A stretch of 64,000 nucleotides of DNA from Kitasatospora sp. DSM 101779. Lineage in GTDB: Bacteria; Actinomycetota; Actinomycetes; Streptomycetales; Streptomycetaceae. Position 1 is the stretch's first letter, and the number at the start of each line of letters is the position of its first letter. The stretch covers positions 1,227,397 through 1,291,396 of the forward strand of contig NZ_JAHTIK010000001.1 of assembly GCF_025655475.1 (NCBI RefSeq). Direction: 5' to 3'. The notes under the pieces were generated by a model. It was not told the origin of the DNA, did not search any database, and saw only the letters and a program-made list of their open reading frames with translations. Both the position numbers and the translations under genes were made by a program. Below are positions 1-8,035 of the stretch, piece by piece.

Positions 1-2
1 TT

Positions 3-110
3 CAACGGCTGAGGGATGCCGGAGCGGTCGAGACGGCCCGGCGGGCGATCACCATTCGCGACATGAACGTGCTCCGGGCATGGGCACGGGAGGCACCCGG
101 GGGCCTGTGA
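3..110 (+). CDS. C-terminal end of an unidentified protein cut by the window edge
   Basis: An open frame enters from the left edge and ends with TGA at 108-110. The visible 35 residues run from QRLRDAGAVETARRA to AWAREAPGGL, charged and alanine-rich, with codons ending mostly in G or C as expected for a real high-GC gene. No domain can be named from so short a tail. It points the same way as the next gene. The 114-base gap and the palindrome across its stop codon make a separate transcription unit possible. Confidence 0.4.
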   Translation, partial: QRLRDAGAVETARRAITIRDMNVLRAWAREAPGGL

Positions 111-120
111 CAGCTGTCAC
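107..120. repeat. 14-bp perfect palindrome at the stop of the upstream gene
   Basis: GTGACAGCTGTCAC is its own reverse complement and overlaps the TGA stop of the partial gene. It lies about 100 bases before the cyclase-like gene, so it could be an operator for that operon. There is no supporting -10/-35 evidence and a chance palindrome is possible. Confidence 0.3.
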
Positions 121-836
121 CTTCCCGGAGCCCAGCGCTGGGCACTGGAGGACCCCGGCCGCGCCCATGCTCGGGATTGCCGCAACCACACCGGTGGTGG
201 CAACCCCGTGGAGGAGATGCACCCATGCCAGAGCATGTGCCCGCGCCGTGGATTCACAGTCGGCCTATGCCCGACTACCGCGCCCTGTTGGCGGTGGACG
301 CCAAGGATTTCACCGGACTGCCCGCACTGCTGCACGCACCCGTCAGCCAGATGATTCCCGAGCTCATCGACCAAGCACTCGTCAAGGCCGGACTGGACGA
401 CCTCGTGAACACGAAGCGGTTCCCCGCCAACACGGGTGACGGCCTCGTCTTCGGCTTCGACCCGGCCCGTCTGCCCTTCGTGGTGTCGCCGTTCCTGGAC
501 GTTCTGGACGACGTGCTGGCCCAGTACAACACCCACACGATGGGTCCACGGATTCGCCTCCGCGCGAGTGTGCACGTCGGCCCGCTGCCTGACGACGGCC
601 TGCCCGGTGACGGCAACGGCACGCCCCGGAACGACACCCATCGGCTGCTCGACTCCCGTCCGGTCAAGGCAGTCCTGGCCGCCTCGAGCGAAGACGTCAC
701 GCACCTCGCCGCGATCCTCTCCGATCGCGTCTTCACAGATGTGGTCCTCGGTGGGTACGCGGGGCTGCACCCCGACCGGTGCATCGAGGTGCCGGCGACC
801 GTCGACGGGAAGAAGTTCGCACAGCAGGCGTGGCTC

Positions 837-844
837 TACATCCC
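837..844. repeat. left 8-bp target site duplication of the ISL3 element
   Basis: TACATCCC directly precedes the left inverted repeat and is repeated at 3075-3082 directly after the right one. Eight bases is the usual duplication length of the ISL3 family. The identical copies suggest a fairly recent insertion. Confidence 0.92.
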
Positions 845-915
845 GGTTCTGGATCACTTTCCGTGCCAGAGCCACGGAGCGTCACCGGAACCGCGATCAT
901 GAACGGTCGTGACTG
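845..915 (+). repeat. left terminal inverted repeat of the ISL3 element
   Basis: It begins GGTTCTGGATCACTTTCCG and runs 71 bases as a perfect reverse complement of 3004-3074. Terminal repeats of ISL3 elements are usually shorter (a few tens of bases), so this length is notable. Identity stops at 844/3075 outside and 916/3003 inside. Confidence 0.93.
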
Positions 916-985
916 CTGTGACGCCTCATGGACCGCCGGAGCAATCGGTTGTCCCTTGAACGCCGCCCCAAGGCAGAATCAGCGC

Positions 986-1330
986 ATGGCAACTTGAAGA
1001 GCACCGGCCGGACGGAAGTCCTGGCGCAAGAGGGGAAGCGGCTGGTCCGTCCGCGACGGTGACCGCTGGATCTGCCTCGTGTGCCACGAGCCTGTCCGCT
1101 CCTACCAGTACCGCTTCCATCCGCCCGAGTCCTCCGGCTTCGAGCGTTGCATCGGGTTTGCCTGGTGCTCGGGGTGCCGGATCTACTCGGGCAACATGGT
1201 TCACGTTCCTCGCAAGCGCGTCCTGGTCGACGCCCTTGCCTCGCTGCCTGCCGATGACCGCGACCAGTTGCTCCGGAAAGAGGCCGCGCTGGTCGACTAT
1301 CTCGACAGCCGAGGCATCGGCCAGCACTGA
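986..1330 (+). pseudogene. IS passenger gene, zinc-ribbon-like small protein with an in-frame TGA
   Basis: An ATG at 986 opens a frame that meets TGA at 995 after three codons and then stays open to the TGA at 1330. The sequence just after that stop already looks coding (RKSWRKRGSGWSVRDGDRWIC). The only later conventional start is GTG 1079, which would give 83 residues and cut off the conserved-looking N-terminus. Two Cys pairs, CLVC (residues 29-32 if read from 986) and CSGC about 30 residues on, suggest a zinc ribbon. Either a Trp codon became a stop, or a shorter GTG-initiated protein is made. It lies inside the IS, convergent with the transposase. Function unknown. Confidence 0.5.
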
Positions 1331-1417
1331 CCGGAGCCCCCATCCTGGTCCGTCGTGCTCGGCGCCGTCACCGTCCAGCTCCGATGCGTGCCCCTCCGCG
1401 CCGCTATGACCAGCGGT

Positions 1418-3010
1418 TCATGCTGCATGGAGGACGCGCTTGCGCAGGAGGTCGAAGTTGGCGCGGCCGAACATCTGCCGCTTCAGCATTTTGATCTTGT
1501 TGTTGTGGCCCTCGACCGCCCCGGAACTGTAGCGCAGGGTGAGGCCGGCGACGACCGCATCGAGGTCTTGCAGGAGACCGGTGGCGAAGCTTCGAAGGGC
1601 TGGGACCTGGTCCTGCTGGACGCGCGTGATCCAGTCCTTGAGCTCTCGGCCGCGGCGATCGTTCATCAGCTCGGCGAAGGTCCTGACGTGCTCGGCGGTG
1701 GTGGCAAGTGCCGGGACGCGTGCCAGGACCTCCTTGAGCTGCTGGCTCGCGTCGGTTGAGAGGCGGTCGGGGTGGCGGGTGATCCAGCCGGTCACGTCTC
1801 TGACGGAGGGCTTGCGACGGGGCGGGGCCTGGTGCGGGAACGCTGTGCGGAGTCGGCGGACGTATTCGCGGACGATCTGCTCCTGGCCGGGGAATCCGCG
1901 CTGCTGGATCTCCTCGAACAGGCGCCGGGCGATCGTGTGGCCTTCACTGAAACGCTGGTGGAGATAGGGCTTGTAGGGGTCGAGGATGCTGGTGCGTCCC
2001 GTCCAGCGGCCGACCAGCAGCTCGTCGGGGTCTTTCGCGCGGGCCAGTCGGCGGACGGTGCCGCGGGCCAGGCCCAGTCGGCGGGCGATGACGCGGAGGC
2101 TGAACCCGTCCTCCATGAGCGCGTGGACAGTGGCGTGCTGTTCGCGGACCCGATCGGACAGCCGGCCGGTCCGGCGGGGCTCGGCGGCGACGGATGGAAA
2201 GACAACTTCTTTGGCTGAAAGGGTCGAAGGAGCTGCTTCGGGCAGCAGGGCTCGGTGTTGCAGCACGGTCTTCTCCACCGCGTCGGAGAGGTTCTGCCAC
2301 AGGTGGAATCGGTCGGCGACGTGGATCGCGTCTGGGGCACCGAGCCGTACGGCTTCGGCGTAGGAGGCAGAGCGGTCGCGGCAGACGACCTCCACGCCCG
2401 GATGGCCGGCCAGCCAGGAGCGGACGGTGGCGACCGTGCGGTCGGGCAACAGGTCAACCGCGCGGCGGGTCTCGATGTCGACGAGGACGGTGGCGTAGAC
2501 ATGGCCCTTGCGCAGGGCGAACTCGTCGATGCCCAGCACGCGCGGCACCGGGGACGCAGGGTCGGGCAGGGCGCGTATCAGCCGCAGGAGCGTGGATCGG
2601 CTCACCGGGACCGCGAACGTCTCGGCCAGGCGGGAGCCGGCCCGGCCGGCCAGGGCCAGGGCGAGCTGCTGCAGTGCGGTCTGCAGGCTCTGGCTTCGCC
2701 GTCCGTGGCGGAAGGTCAGCCCTGCCGCCTGCTCGACGAAGGTGGATCGCGGGCACATCCGTTCACGGCAGCGGAACCGTCGGACTCGTAACTCGACTAC
2801 CACCCGACGCCCGCTCGCCGCGCTGTCGTCCAGCCGCCGTACGTAGCTGCTGTGCACTCGAGCCGAGACGGTTCCGCACGACGGACAGCCCGCCTCGTCG
2901 CTGGTCGTGGCGGCGTGGACGGTGACGCGGTCGGCTTGGATGGTCAGGGAGTTGACCGCGACGTCGGAGGCCTGCTGGAGCCAGAGGTTCTGATGGAGAG
3001 CGTCAGTCAC
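1418..3010 (-). CDS. ISL3-family transposase
   Basis: This 530-residue protein catalyses transposition of the surrounding element. Its GTG start (3010) lies inside the right inverted repeat. The N-terminus has a zinc-ribbon arrangement (CPSC near residue 42, then CRERMC), followed by helix-turn-helix segments and the DDE_Tnp_ISL3 catalytic core. Visible catalytic residues are the Asp in GIDEFALRKG, the Asp in VVCRDRS and the late Glu in SGAVEGHNNKIK. The length is slightly above the common 400-500 residues for the family. No frameshift or stop is present, so the enzyme should be active. Confidence 0.95.
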   Translation of the reverse strand: MTDALHQNLWLQQASDVAVNSLTIQADRVTVHAATTSDEAGCPSCGTVSARVHSSYVRRLDDSAASGRRVVVELRVRRFRCRERMCPRSTFVEQAAGLTFRHGRRSQSLQTALQQLALALAGRAGSRLAETFAVPVSRSTLLRLIRALPDPASPVPRVLGIDEFALRKGHVYATVLVDIETRRAVDLLPDRTVATVRSWLAGHPGVEVVCRDRSASYAEAVRLGAPDAIHVADRFHLWQNLSDAVEKTVLQHRALLPEAAPSTLSAKEVVFPSVAAEPRRTGRLSDRVREQHATVHALMEDGFSLRVIARRLGLARGTVRRLARAKDPDELLVGRWTGRTSILDPYKPYLHQRFSEGHTIARRLFEEIQQRGFPGQEQIVREYVRRLRTAFPHQAPPRRKPSVRDVTGWITRHPDRLSTDASQQLKEVLARVPALATTAEHVRTFAELMNDRRGRELKDWITRVQQDQVPALRSFATGLLQDLDAVVAGLTLRYSSGAVEGHNNKIKMLKRQMFGRANFDLLRKRVLHAA

Positions 3011-3074
3011 GACCGTTCATGATCGCGGTTCCGGTGACGCTCCGTGGCTCTGGCACGGAAAGTGATCCAGAACC
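3004..3074 (-). repeat. right terminal inverted repeat of the ISL3 element
   Basis: Perfect 71-bp reverse complement of 845-915. It contains the transposase GTG start, so transposase translation begins within the end of the element. The copy of TACATCCC at 3075-3082 follows immediately. Confidence 0.93.
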
Positions 3075-3082
3075 TACATCCC
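3075..3082. repeat. right 8-bp target site duplication of the ISL3 element
   Basis: TACATCCC, identical to 837-844. In the uninterrupted gene this octamer would occur once, coding within Tyr-Ile-Pro. Confidence 0.92.
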
Positions 3083-3429
3083 CTCGCCATGCGGTGCGCT
3101 GCTTCGAGCCGGCGCGGTGGCGCAGCGCGACCCGGCCGTTGCCGCCGAGCCGACCGCCCCGGCGGAACCGACCGCGCCCGCGCCGGCCGGGCCCGCCAAG
3201 CACTACCGGGCCAACGTGCAGAAGGTCCGCGACGGGGTGGCCGTCCTGGGAGACGTCTCGGGTGGCATCGCCTACACCGGCACCAGCCACTTCAAGGCGG
3301 CCAACCAGCACTGGGGCAGCGGGGACAACGTCACCGGCAACAAGGCTTCCACCTCTCCGGAAGGCAGTGGTCGGCGTGCATGAAGTACCTGAGCCCGTCG
3401 AAGGGGCTGAACATCGACCGACCCACGTG

Positions 3430-5433
3430 ATGGAAAGCGCCCCGCCGGACACCCCGCCTGTTCGTGAGCTGCCCGCGCTACCTCCCGGCAGTCGACAAGA
3501 GGTCAACGGAGGAGTCGCTGTCGTCGGAGACGTCCTCGGCGGCATCCATGTACGACTGGTGCACGCCGATCCGGAGGAGGGGATTGCCAAACCCCGTTTC
3601 CGCGAAGGCCTGTATCCGGTCGAGGAGGTCACTCACCGACTGCGCTCCTTCGTGGAACCCGCGTCCTACCCCGAGTGGCGCGAGTTGCTTCGCGGCCGCA
3701 ACATCCTCTTCCTCGTCGGCGAAGCGCGGACCGGCACCAGCACCACGGGCCTCGCGCTGCTAAACGAGGTGACGAGGGGCAAGCGGATCACGGGCCTCGA
3801 CCCCGAGGTCGACCTGGCTGAGTGGACGCCCTCGAACGCCTGCGGATACCTCGTCCAAGGTCTCAAGCCGGGCGCAGGCGCCCTGCTCGACGAGGTGGCC
3901 CTTAACCGCATCACCGAGTGCCTGGTCGTGGCGGACGCCCATCTGCTCGTCATCATCGATCGCACGGCGGGGATCTCCCGAGCGCTCAGCTCCTGGTGCC
4001 GCACGTACGTTCCGCCAGACCCCTTCAAGGTCGCCCGCAGGCGACTCGAGCGGATGGCCGAGGACAATGCCCTCACTCCCGAACAACTCGCCACCGCGAG
4101 CGCGTCGCTCGGCGATGCACCATTCAAGGACTACTTGACAACAACTCACTCCCCCACGGCCGGCGTCGAGGTCGCCGAGGAACTCTGGGAGGTCGTGGCC
4201 AACGGCCGCACGCACGAAGCTGCCGCCGACAACCTCCGGCTCGGCAGTACCGAGGCCGCGGCGGAACTGCTGGCGGCGGTGCGCGGCAGCGTGGACGAGC
4301 TCGCGCTGGCCACCACCATCGCTCTTTTGGAGGGCCAGGACCGCACCGTGGTCGAGCGGTTCGCCGCAAGTCTGCGGAATGAACTCTCGATCCGCGTCGC
4401 AGCCGATGCTGCGCCGCGCGAGTTCGACCTGCTCGGCCGGGGCATCAAGGACCGCCTCGACTCCGTTCAGGCGCGGCTGCTGCCACGTGAGGTCTCCACG
4501 TCCGGAAGCTACCGGTACTGGACGCAGCCTGTTGCGTTCCGCGGCAAACACCTCGCCGAGGAGGTCCTCGAGCGACTGTGGCTCGACTACGAGGGCTTCT
4601 CCGACGTGCTCATGGACTGGCTGGTCAGGCAGCCTCGCGAGCCCGGCATCGAACGAGTCGCGGGCAAGCGCATCGGGCAGGTGATCTGTCAGGCATCCGG
4701 TCCGGCCGTTCTGCGTCAGCTCGGCAAGTTCGCTGCATCGAAGCTGCACTGGCAGCGACGGCTCGTCAGCTTCGCTCTGGGCGAGACCGTCCAGGACGTC
4801 GTGCTCTCCGGCGCCGTTCGCGCCCAACTTCGGAAGTGGAGCATCCAGACGGCTGCGGAGCCCCGTTGCACGGTCGCTGAGACTTGCGCGGGAAGCCTCG
4901 GTCTTGCCCTGCCCGCCTTCGCCCTCAACCTGCTGGACAACGTGCTGGAAGCTTCGGCAACGCCGCTGGACGATCAAGTGCGCACCTCCGTCGCAGCTGC
5001 ACTCGGGGTCCTTCTCACCGAACACGCCAACCGCGAGATGGTCTTCAAACACATCACTGCGTGGCTCGGCGAGCCGAACGGAACCGCGCGGCATGCGTTC
5101 GCTGCCCACGCCGTCGAGGCGCTCTGCAGGGGCGGATTCCCCACCAGCATCCGCGCAGGAGTCCGCAGGCTGACTCTGAACGACCTCTTCGGCGAGGACT
5201 GGGCGGTGCTTGTCCCGCTGACGCTCCGTGCGCTGGAGGACGAGACGCTGCATGGTGCTGTCCGCGCGGCGCTCACGGCCGTCGAACGTTCCGGTCCTGA
5301 CGGGCAGGAGCGAGTGACCGCCTTTGTCACGGCACTCATCGACAGCTCCGGCGGCCACCCGGGCCTGCGAGGCCTCCTCCTCGCCATGTACCGAAGCCGT
5401 CTGCCCGCAGGCACCGAAGCGGCGCCCCAGTGA
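3430..5433 (+). CDS. large P-loop-like/alpha-helical protein of the cyclase locus
   Basis: About 667 residues from ATG 3430; GTG 3427 is an in-frame alternative, and no strong ribosome site separates them. The N-terminus carries GGVAVVGDVLGGI (27-39), nearly the same motif as the tail of the neighbouring cyclase-like protein. Residues 97-104 (GEARTGTS) sit where a Walker A loop would be but lack the Lys, and LLVIID about 80 residues on resembles Walker B, so this may be a degenerate or inactive STAND-like NTPase. The remainder is Leu/Ala-rich helix, perhaps HEAT- or TPR-like repeats. It ends with a 4-bp GTGA overlap with the next gene. Its likely role is sensor or scaffold of a defence complex; this is inferred from architecture and neighbours, not from a confirmed family. 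Confidence 0.75.
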   Translation: MESAPPDTPPVRELPALPPGSRQEVNGGVAVVGDVLGGIHVRLVHADPEEGIAKPRFREGLYPVEEVTHRLRSFVEPASYPEWRELLRGRNILFLVGEARTGTSTTGLALLNEVTRGKRITGLDPEVDLAEWTPSNACGYLVQGLKPGAGALLDEVALNRITECLVVADAHLLVIIDRTAGISRALSSWCRTYVPPDPFKVARRRLERMAEDNALTPEQLATASASLGDAPFKDYLTTTHSPTAGVEVAEELWEVVANGRTHEAAADNLRLGSTEAAAELLAAVRGSVDELALATTIALLEGQDRTVVERFAASLRNELSIRVAADAAPREFDLLGRGIKDRLDSVQARLLPREVSTSGSYRYWTQPVAFRGKHLAEEVLERLWLDYEGFSDVLMDWLVRQPREPGIERVAGKRIGQVICQASGPAVLRQLGKFAASKLHWQRRLVSFALGETVQDVVLSGAVRAQLRKWSIQTAAEPRCTVAETCAGSLGLALPAFALNLLDNVLEASATPLDDQVRTSVAAALGVLLTEHANREMVFKHITAWLGEPNGTARHAFAAHAVEALCRGGFPTSIRAGVRRLTLNDLFGEDWAVLVPLTLRALEDETLHGAVRAALTAVERSGPDGQERVTAFVTALIDSSGGHPGLRGLLLAMYRSRLPAGTEAAPQ

Positions 5434-6305
5434 GTGACGCTCTGGTCGAGCCGTTGTCTGCCTCTCCGCTGCGCAGTTTTATCCGGGCAAGGTTCGGCTC
5501 CGACGTCGACCGCGCACTGGTCTTCCTCTCGAGGGACGGCGAGCACCGCGTGGTCCATCCCATGGGTCGAGGATCCGGAGCCGGTCTGCCTCCGACCCTC
5601 GCGATGGTGGCTCGTAGGGCGTTCGGTCACGTGTGCTGGGTCTCGTTGATCGACTACGACGCTGCTGTCGACGTTCCCGCCGGATCGGCACACGGGCGTG
5701 CGCTCCACACCAGGAGGAAGGTGACCTGGCGTGTGTCCGACCCAGTTCGAGTGGCGCACCAAGGGATCTCGTCCCAGGACGCGATCTCCTGGATCGCCCA
5801 CGACATCGCGCATACCGGTCCGGAGTCGATCGGCGGAGATCCGGACAGCTCGACGGCTCCGGGACGCCAGGTGGTGGAGGCGGGCATCACGTACCGGATC
5901 CGCCCGTCCGCGCCGGTGGTGACCTACGAAGCCCCGCTCGCGCCTGCCGCTCCGTCGGGATGGGGGCAAGAGCAGCGCGAGGCGTACTGCTTCTACCGCG
6001 AGGTGGTCGGTCAGGGACCGCAGAGCCTTGCTGCCCTCTGGCTGCTTCACCACCCCGACCAGGGACGGGAGGTCCTGGAGTGGACCGTGCAGAACCGGTC
6101 GCTGCTGGCCGACCAGGCGCAATGGGAGTCAACCCTGGTCGGCCTGCTCCAGGGACTGGGGACGGAGGACCGGGCCTTCCTCGGCGTCAAAATGGCGGAG
6201 ATCCTCAGCGAGCTGGGAGTCCCTCAAGCGGCGCAGGTGCTGGATCAGATGCGGGGCGGGCAGGCGTCGGCCCCGCACCGGGCCCGCCCCCAGGGGGTCC
6301 AGTGA
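5430..6305 (+). CDS. unknown protein of the cyclase locus
   Basis: A 291-residue soluble protein starting at GTG 5430 inside the stop of the previous gene, so the two are translationally coupled. It ends with another GTGA overlap into the membrane-protein gene. No transmembrane segment or signal peptide is visible. The first ~150 residues are mixed and basic (RSFIRARFGSDVDRALVFLSR), and the last ~100 look helical (REVVGQGPQSLAALWLLHHP onward). I do not recognise a family. Tight coupling on both sides implies fixed stoichiometry with the NTPase-like and DUF5706-like partners. Confidence 0.8.
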   Translation: MSDALVEPLSASPLRSFIRARFGSDVDRALVFLSRDGEHRVVHPMGRGSGAGLPPTLAMVARRAFGHVCWVSLIDYDAAVDVPAGSAHGRALHTRRKVTWRVSDPVRVAHQGISSQDAISWIAHDIAHTGPESIGGDPDSSTAPGRQVVEAGITYRIRPSAPVVTYEAPLAPAAPSGWGQEQREAYCFYREVVGQGPQSLAALWLLHHPDQGREVLEWTVQNRSLLADQAQWESTLVGLLQGLGTEDRAFLGVKMAEILSELGVPQAAQVLDQMRGGQASAPHRARPQGVQ

Positions 6306-6826
6306 CAGGGAACCGGCCCGGTCCCGGACGCGGTGGCGACGAGCCGCCGACGGACTCGCACGCGGCCCAACAGGTGTTGAAGGAGCTATTGGAACAGAAC
6401 TACGCCGAAATCGGCCGCGCGGACGGCAAGGCCGGCATGCTGCTCGCTCTGACGGTGTCGCTGGTGGGCCTTCTGCTGACCGGCCAGGAGCATCAGCACC
6501 GCGTGGCAGACCTCCTCCAATGGACCGCAGTGGCCGCCTCGTCTGCCGCCCTGCTCAGCGTGCTGATGGCACTGCTCCCGCGACGTGGAGCGCCGGAGGG
6601 CGGCAGAGGAACACTGGCGTACTTCGAGGACGTTCTGCGTGCGAGTCGGAGGGCCCAGCTCGCAGCGGCCGTGAACGACAGCGGAACGGCGCCGAGAGCT
6701 CGTCTGCTGCGGGCGGTGGAGGGCACCAGCCGTATCGCCCATGCGAAGAACCGCTTCATCCGGCTCTCCATCGTGCTGCTCGTACCCGCCATCGCCTCCT
6801 CACTTGGCGTGCTGCTGATCCGCTGA
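6302..6826 (+). CDS. DUF5706/PycTM-like membrane effector
   Basis: A 174-residue protein starting at GTG 6302 within the previous stop codon. After a ~20-residue hydrophilic head come ELLEQNYAEIGRADGKAG and hydrophobic segments at about 44-60, 70-92 and 153-173. The helix ending in a D-x-K-A-type motif just before the first TM segment is typical of DUF5706 proteins. In Pycsar these proteins (PycTM) are membrane-damaging effectors opened by cCMP or cUMP. Together with a cyclase-like gene at the head of the operon, this suggests a cyclic-nucleotide-gated suicide effector. The family call is from motif and topology only. Confidence 0.68.
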   Translation: MTGNRPGPGRGGDEPPTDSHAAQQVLKELLEQNYAEIGRADGKAGMLLALTVSLVGLLLTGQEHQHRVADLLQWTAVAASSAALLSVLMALLPRRGAPEGGRGTLAYFEDVLRASRRAQLAAAVNDSGTAPRARLLRAVEGTSRIAHAKNRFIRLSIVLLVPAIASSLGVLLIR

Positions 6827-6998
6827 CGACGGCCGCCCGCACCGTTTGTTCCCGATCGGCCAGGCGAAACCGTGGCCCAGCCCCCCTCCGAGGACACACC
6901 CCATTCACGCCACCTGTCGCAATCGAGAGGACGTCCGTGTTCGTAGCCGCCGGTATGACCCAGCCCGAGGCATCCGTCCCGTTCGGGGCCAGGACGCC

Positions 6999-7199
6999 AT
7001 GAGTACTCCTGCGAGGCTCGCCGCACTGCGCTGGCTTCTGGATCCGGCGACGAGCGTGTTGGCCGTACTGCTGTACTGCAGGCAGCCCCGATTCCTGTCC
7101 TACGACACTGCGTGGCAGCTGGCCCGGGTCAGCCGCCACCCCGACGAGCTGACCTATCGAGTTCAGCGTCAACAAGGCCTCGATGACCGGCCTCGCTGA
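6999..7199 (+). CDS. small hypothetical protein
   Basis: ATG 6999 opens 66 codons ending at TGA 7199. The product is MSTPARLAALRWLLDP... with YDTAWQLARVSRHPDEL near the C-terminus. Third-position G/C content is moderate, weaker than in the flanking genes, and no clear ribosome site is present. It could be a real small protein or the remnant of a longer gene. The preceding 172 bases (6827-6998) hold nothing I can identify. Confidence 0.3.
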   Translation: MSTPARLAALRWLLDPATSVLAVLLYCRQPRFLSYDTAWQLARVSRHPDELTYRVQRQQGLDDRPR

Positions 7200-7409
7200 C
7201 GTAGGGACATGAACGGCAGACTTGGGCTTGGTTGGGCGTAGTCGAGCCGGACCACCCCCACCGAGCAGGGCGAATGCCGCCTGACGTTGCCATGTGTCTG
7301 CGAACGGGTGGGTTCACATCCGCTACCGTCAGGCCGAACGTCACCGGACCACTGCTTGGAGCAGCGAATGAAGCACGGATCCCGTGTGCCCTCCGTGAGC
7401 GTGTGAGTC

Positions 7410-7616
7410 GTGCGCAAGGGGAAGATCCTCGTCAAGGCGTCGTTCCGGCCGCTGCTCGGCGCGGGACGGCGACAGGCTCCAATGCCCGCGGACGCCGAGT
7501 TGTTGGAGTTCCTGAGCTGGTTCGCTGCCGGCCGCACGCGGCAGGCCGTGCACCTCGCCACGGGGGCGCAGGGCTTTCACTTCTGCTGGCGAGGCACGGC
7601 AGGTCCGTGCCGGTGA
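7410..7616 (+). CDS. small hypothetical protein or gene remnant
   Basis: A GTG-started 68-codon frame with good third-position G/C bias: MRKGKILVKASFRPLLGAG, then PADAELLEFLSWFAAGRTRQA. The reading direction agrees with the surrounding genes. No family is recognised, and the C-terminus (GFHFCWRGTAGPCR) looks as if a frame had drifted, so a decayed gene is possible. 7200-7409 shows no convincing frame of its own. Confidence 0.3.
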   Translation: MRKGKILVKASFRPLLGAGRRQAPMPADAELLEFLSWFAAGRTRQAVHLATGAQGFHFCWRGTAGPCR

Positions 7617-8035
7617 CCGGGTCGGTGGCCGGCCAGGCGGAGGCCTTCCCCGATCTCGTCCGGAAAGCGAGCCGGAGCGCCGGCGGGGTGGCCGGTCCGG
7701 GTGCCGACGCCGAGGTGAGGGCGCGGGCGATGCGGATCGGCAACGACCGCAAAACAGCGTTCGGCCGAATGCCCGTCGGGGTGCCGGCGCCGGGATCGTC
7801 CAGCGTGAACGCCGTCCAGGGTGGCCTGCCCGGCCGGGGGCGCCGCTCCCGATGAGGGGCCCGAGCGGTAGTCCGCTCGACCGTCAGGTCGATTAGCCCG
7901 CACGTGTGTTCTCAGGTCGGCCGTCGCCGAGGTTCTTCGCGCGCGAAGGGGGTTGCGTGTGCAATGACGGTGCAGTCGGACGCCGTGCCAAGGGCACTCG
8001 CGTCGCCCGTTCTCCCGGTCCCACTGGAGCTGCCC
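7617..8035. other. 419-base stretch without a supported gene
   Basis: Open frames cross this stretch but their products are low-complexity Arg/Gly-rich. An ATG at 7964 is in frame with the secreted toxin gene, but it would add a tail in front of a good signal peptide, so it is not preferred. The stretch probably contains the toxin promoter. Confidence 0.4.

Larger units (their letters stand above)
845..3074. mobile_element. complete ISL3-family insertion sequence, 2230 bp
   Basis: The element is bounded by perfect 71-bp inverted repeats and flanked by 8-bp direct repeats. It holds one ISL3 transposase on the minus strand and a small plus-strand passenger frame (986-1330) in a convergent arrangement. 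It interrupts the cyclase-like gene so precisely that excision plus loss of one duplication restores the frame. An intact transposase, intact ends and intact duplication together suggest a young, possibly still mobile copy. Confidence 0.93.
225..3383 (+). pseudogene. class III nucleotide-cyclase-like gene split by an ISL3 element
   Basis: Start ATG 225 follows GGAGGA by about 8 bases. Reading 225-844 and rejoining at 3083, keeping one copy of the target duplication, gives one uninterrupted 306-residue frame ending at TGA 3381-3383. The first 205 residues look like a class III nucleotidyl cyclase: VDAKDF (D25) and GDG (D72) match the two metal-binding Asp positions, and RASVHVGP matches the conserved strand after them. 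Residues 218-250 are an Ala/Pro-rich linker. The tail carries DGVAVLGDVSGGI (257-269), closely matched at the N-terminus of the next gene. It was probably the first gene of a four-gene operon whose last gene is DUF5706-like, as in Pycsar systems where a cyclase makes cCMP or cUMP. As it stands the product would be truncated and fused to IS sequence. The cyclase call is from motifs only. Confidence 0.75.

Noticed and set aside
845..3074. 71-bp repeats taken as phage or integrative-element attachment sites
   Set aside because: They are inverted, flank a transposase and are bordered by an 8-bp direct duplication, which identifies IS ends.
3019..3426. Upstream extension of the NTPase-like gene into the IS end
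   Set aside because: The extension starts inside the IS inverted repeat and is Arg/Pro-rich; it exists only because of the insertion. ATG 3430 is the sensible start.
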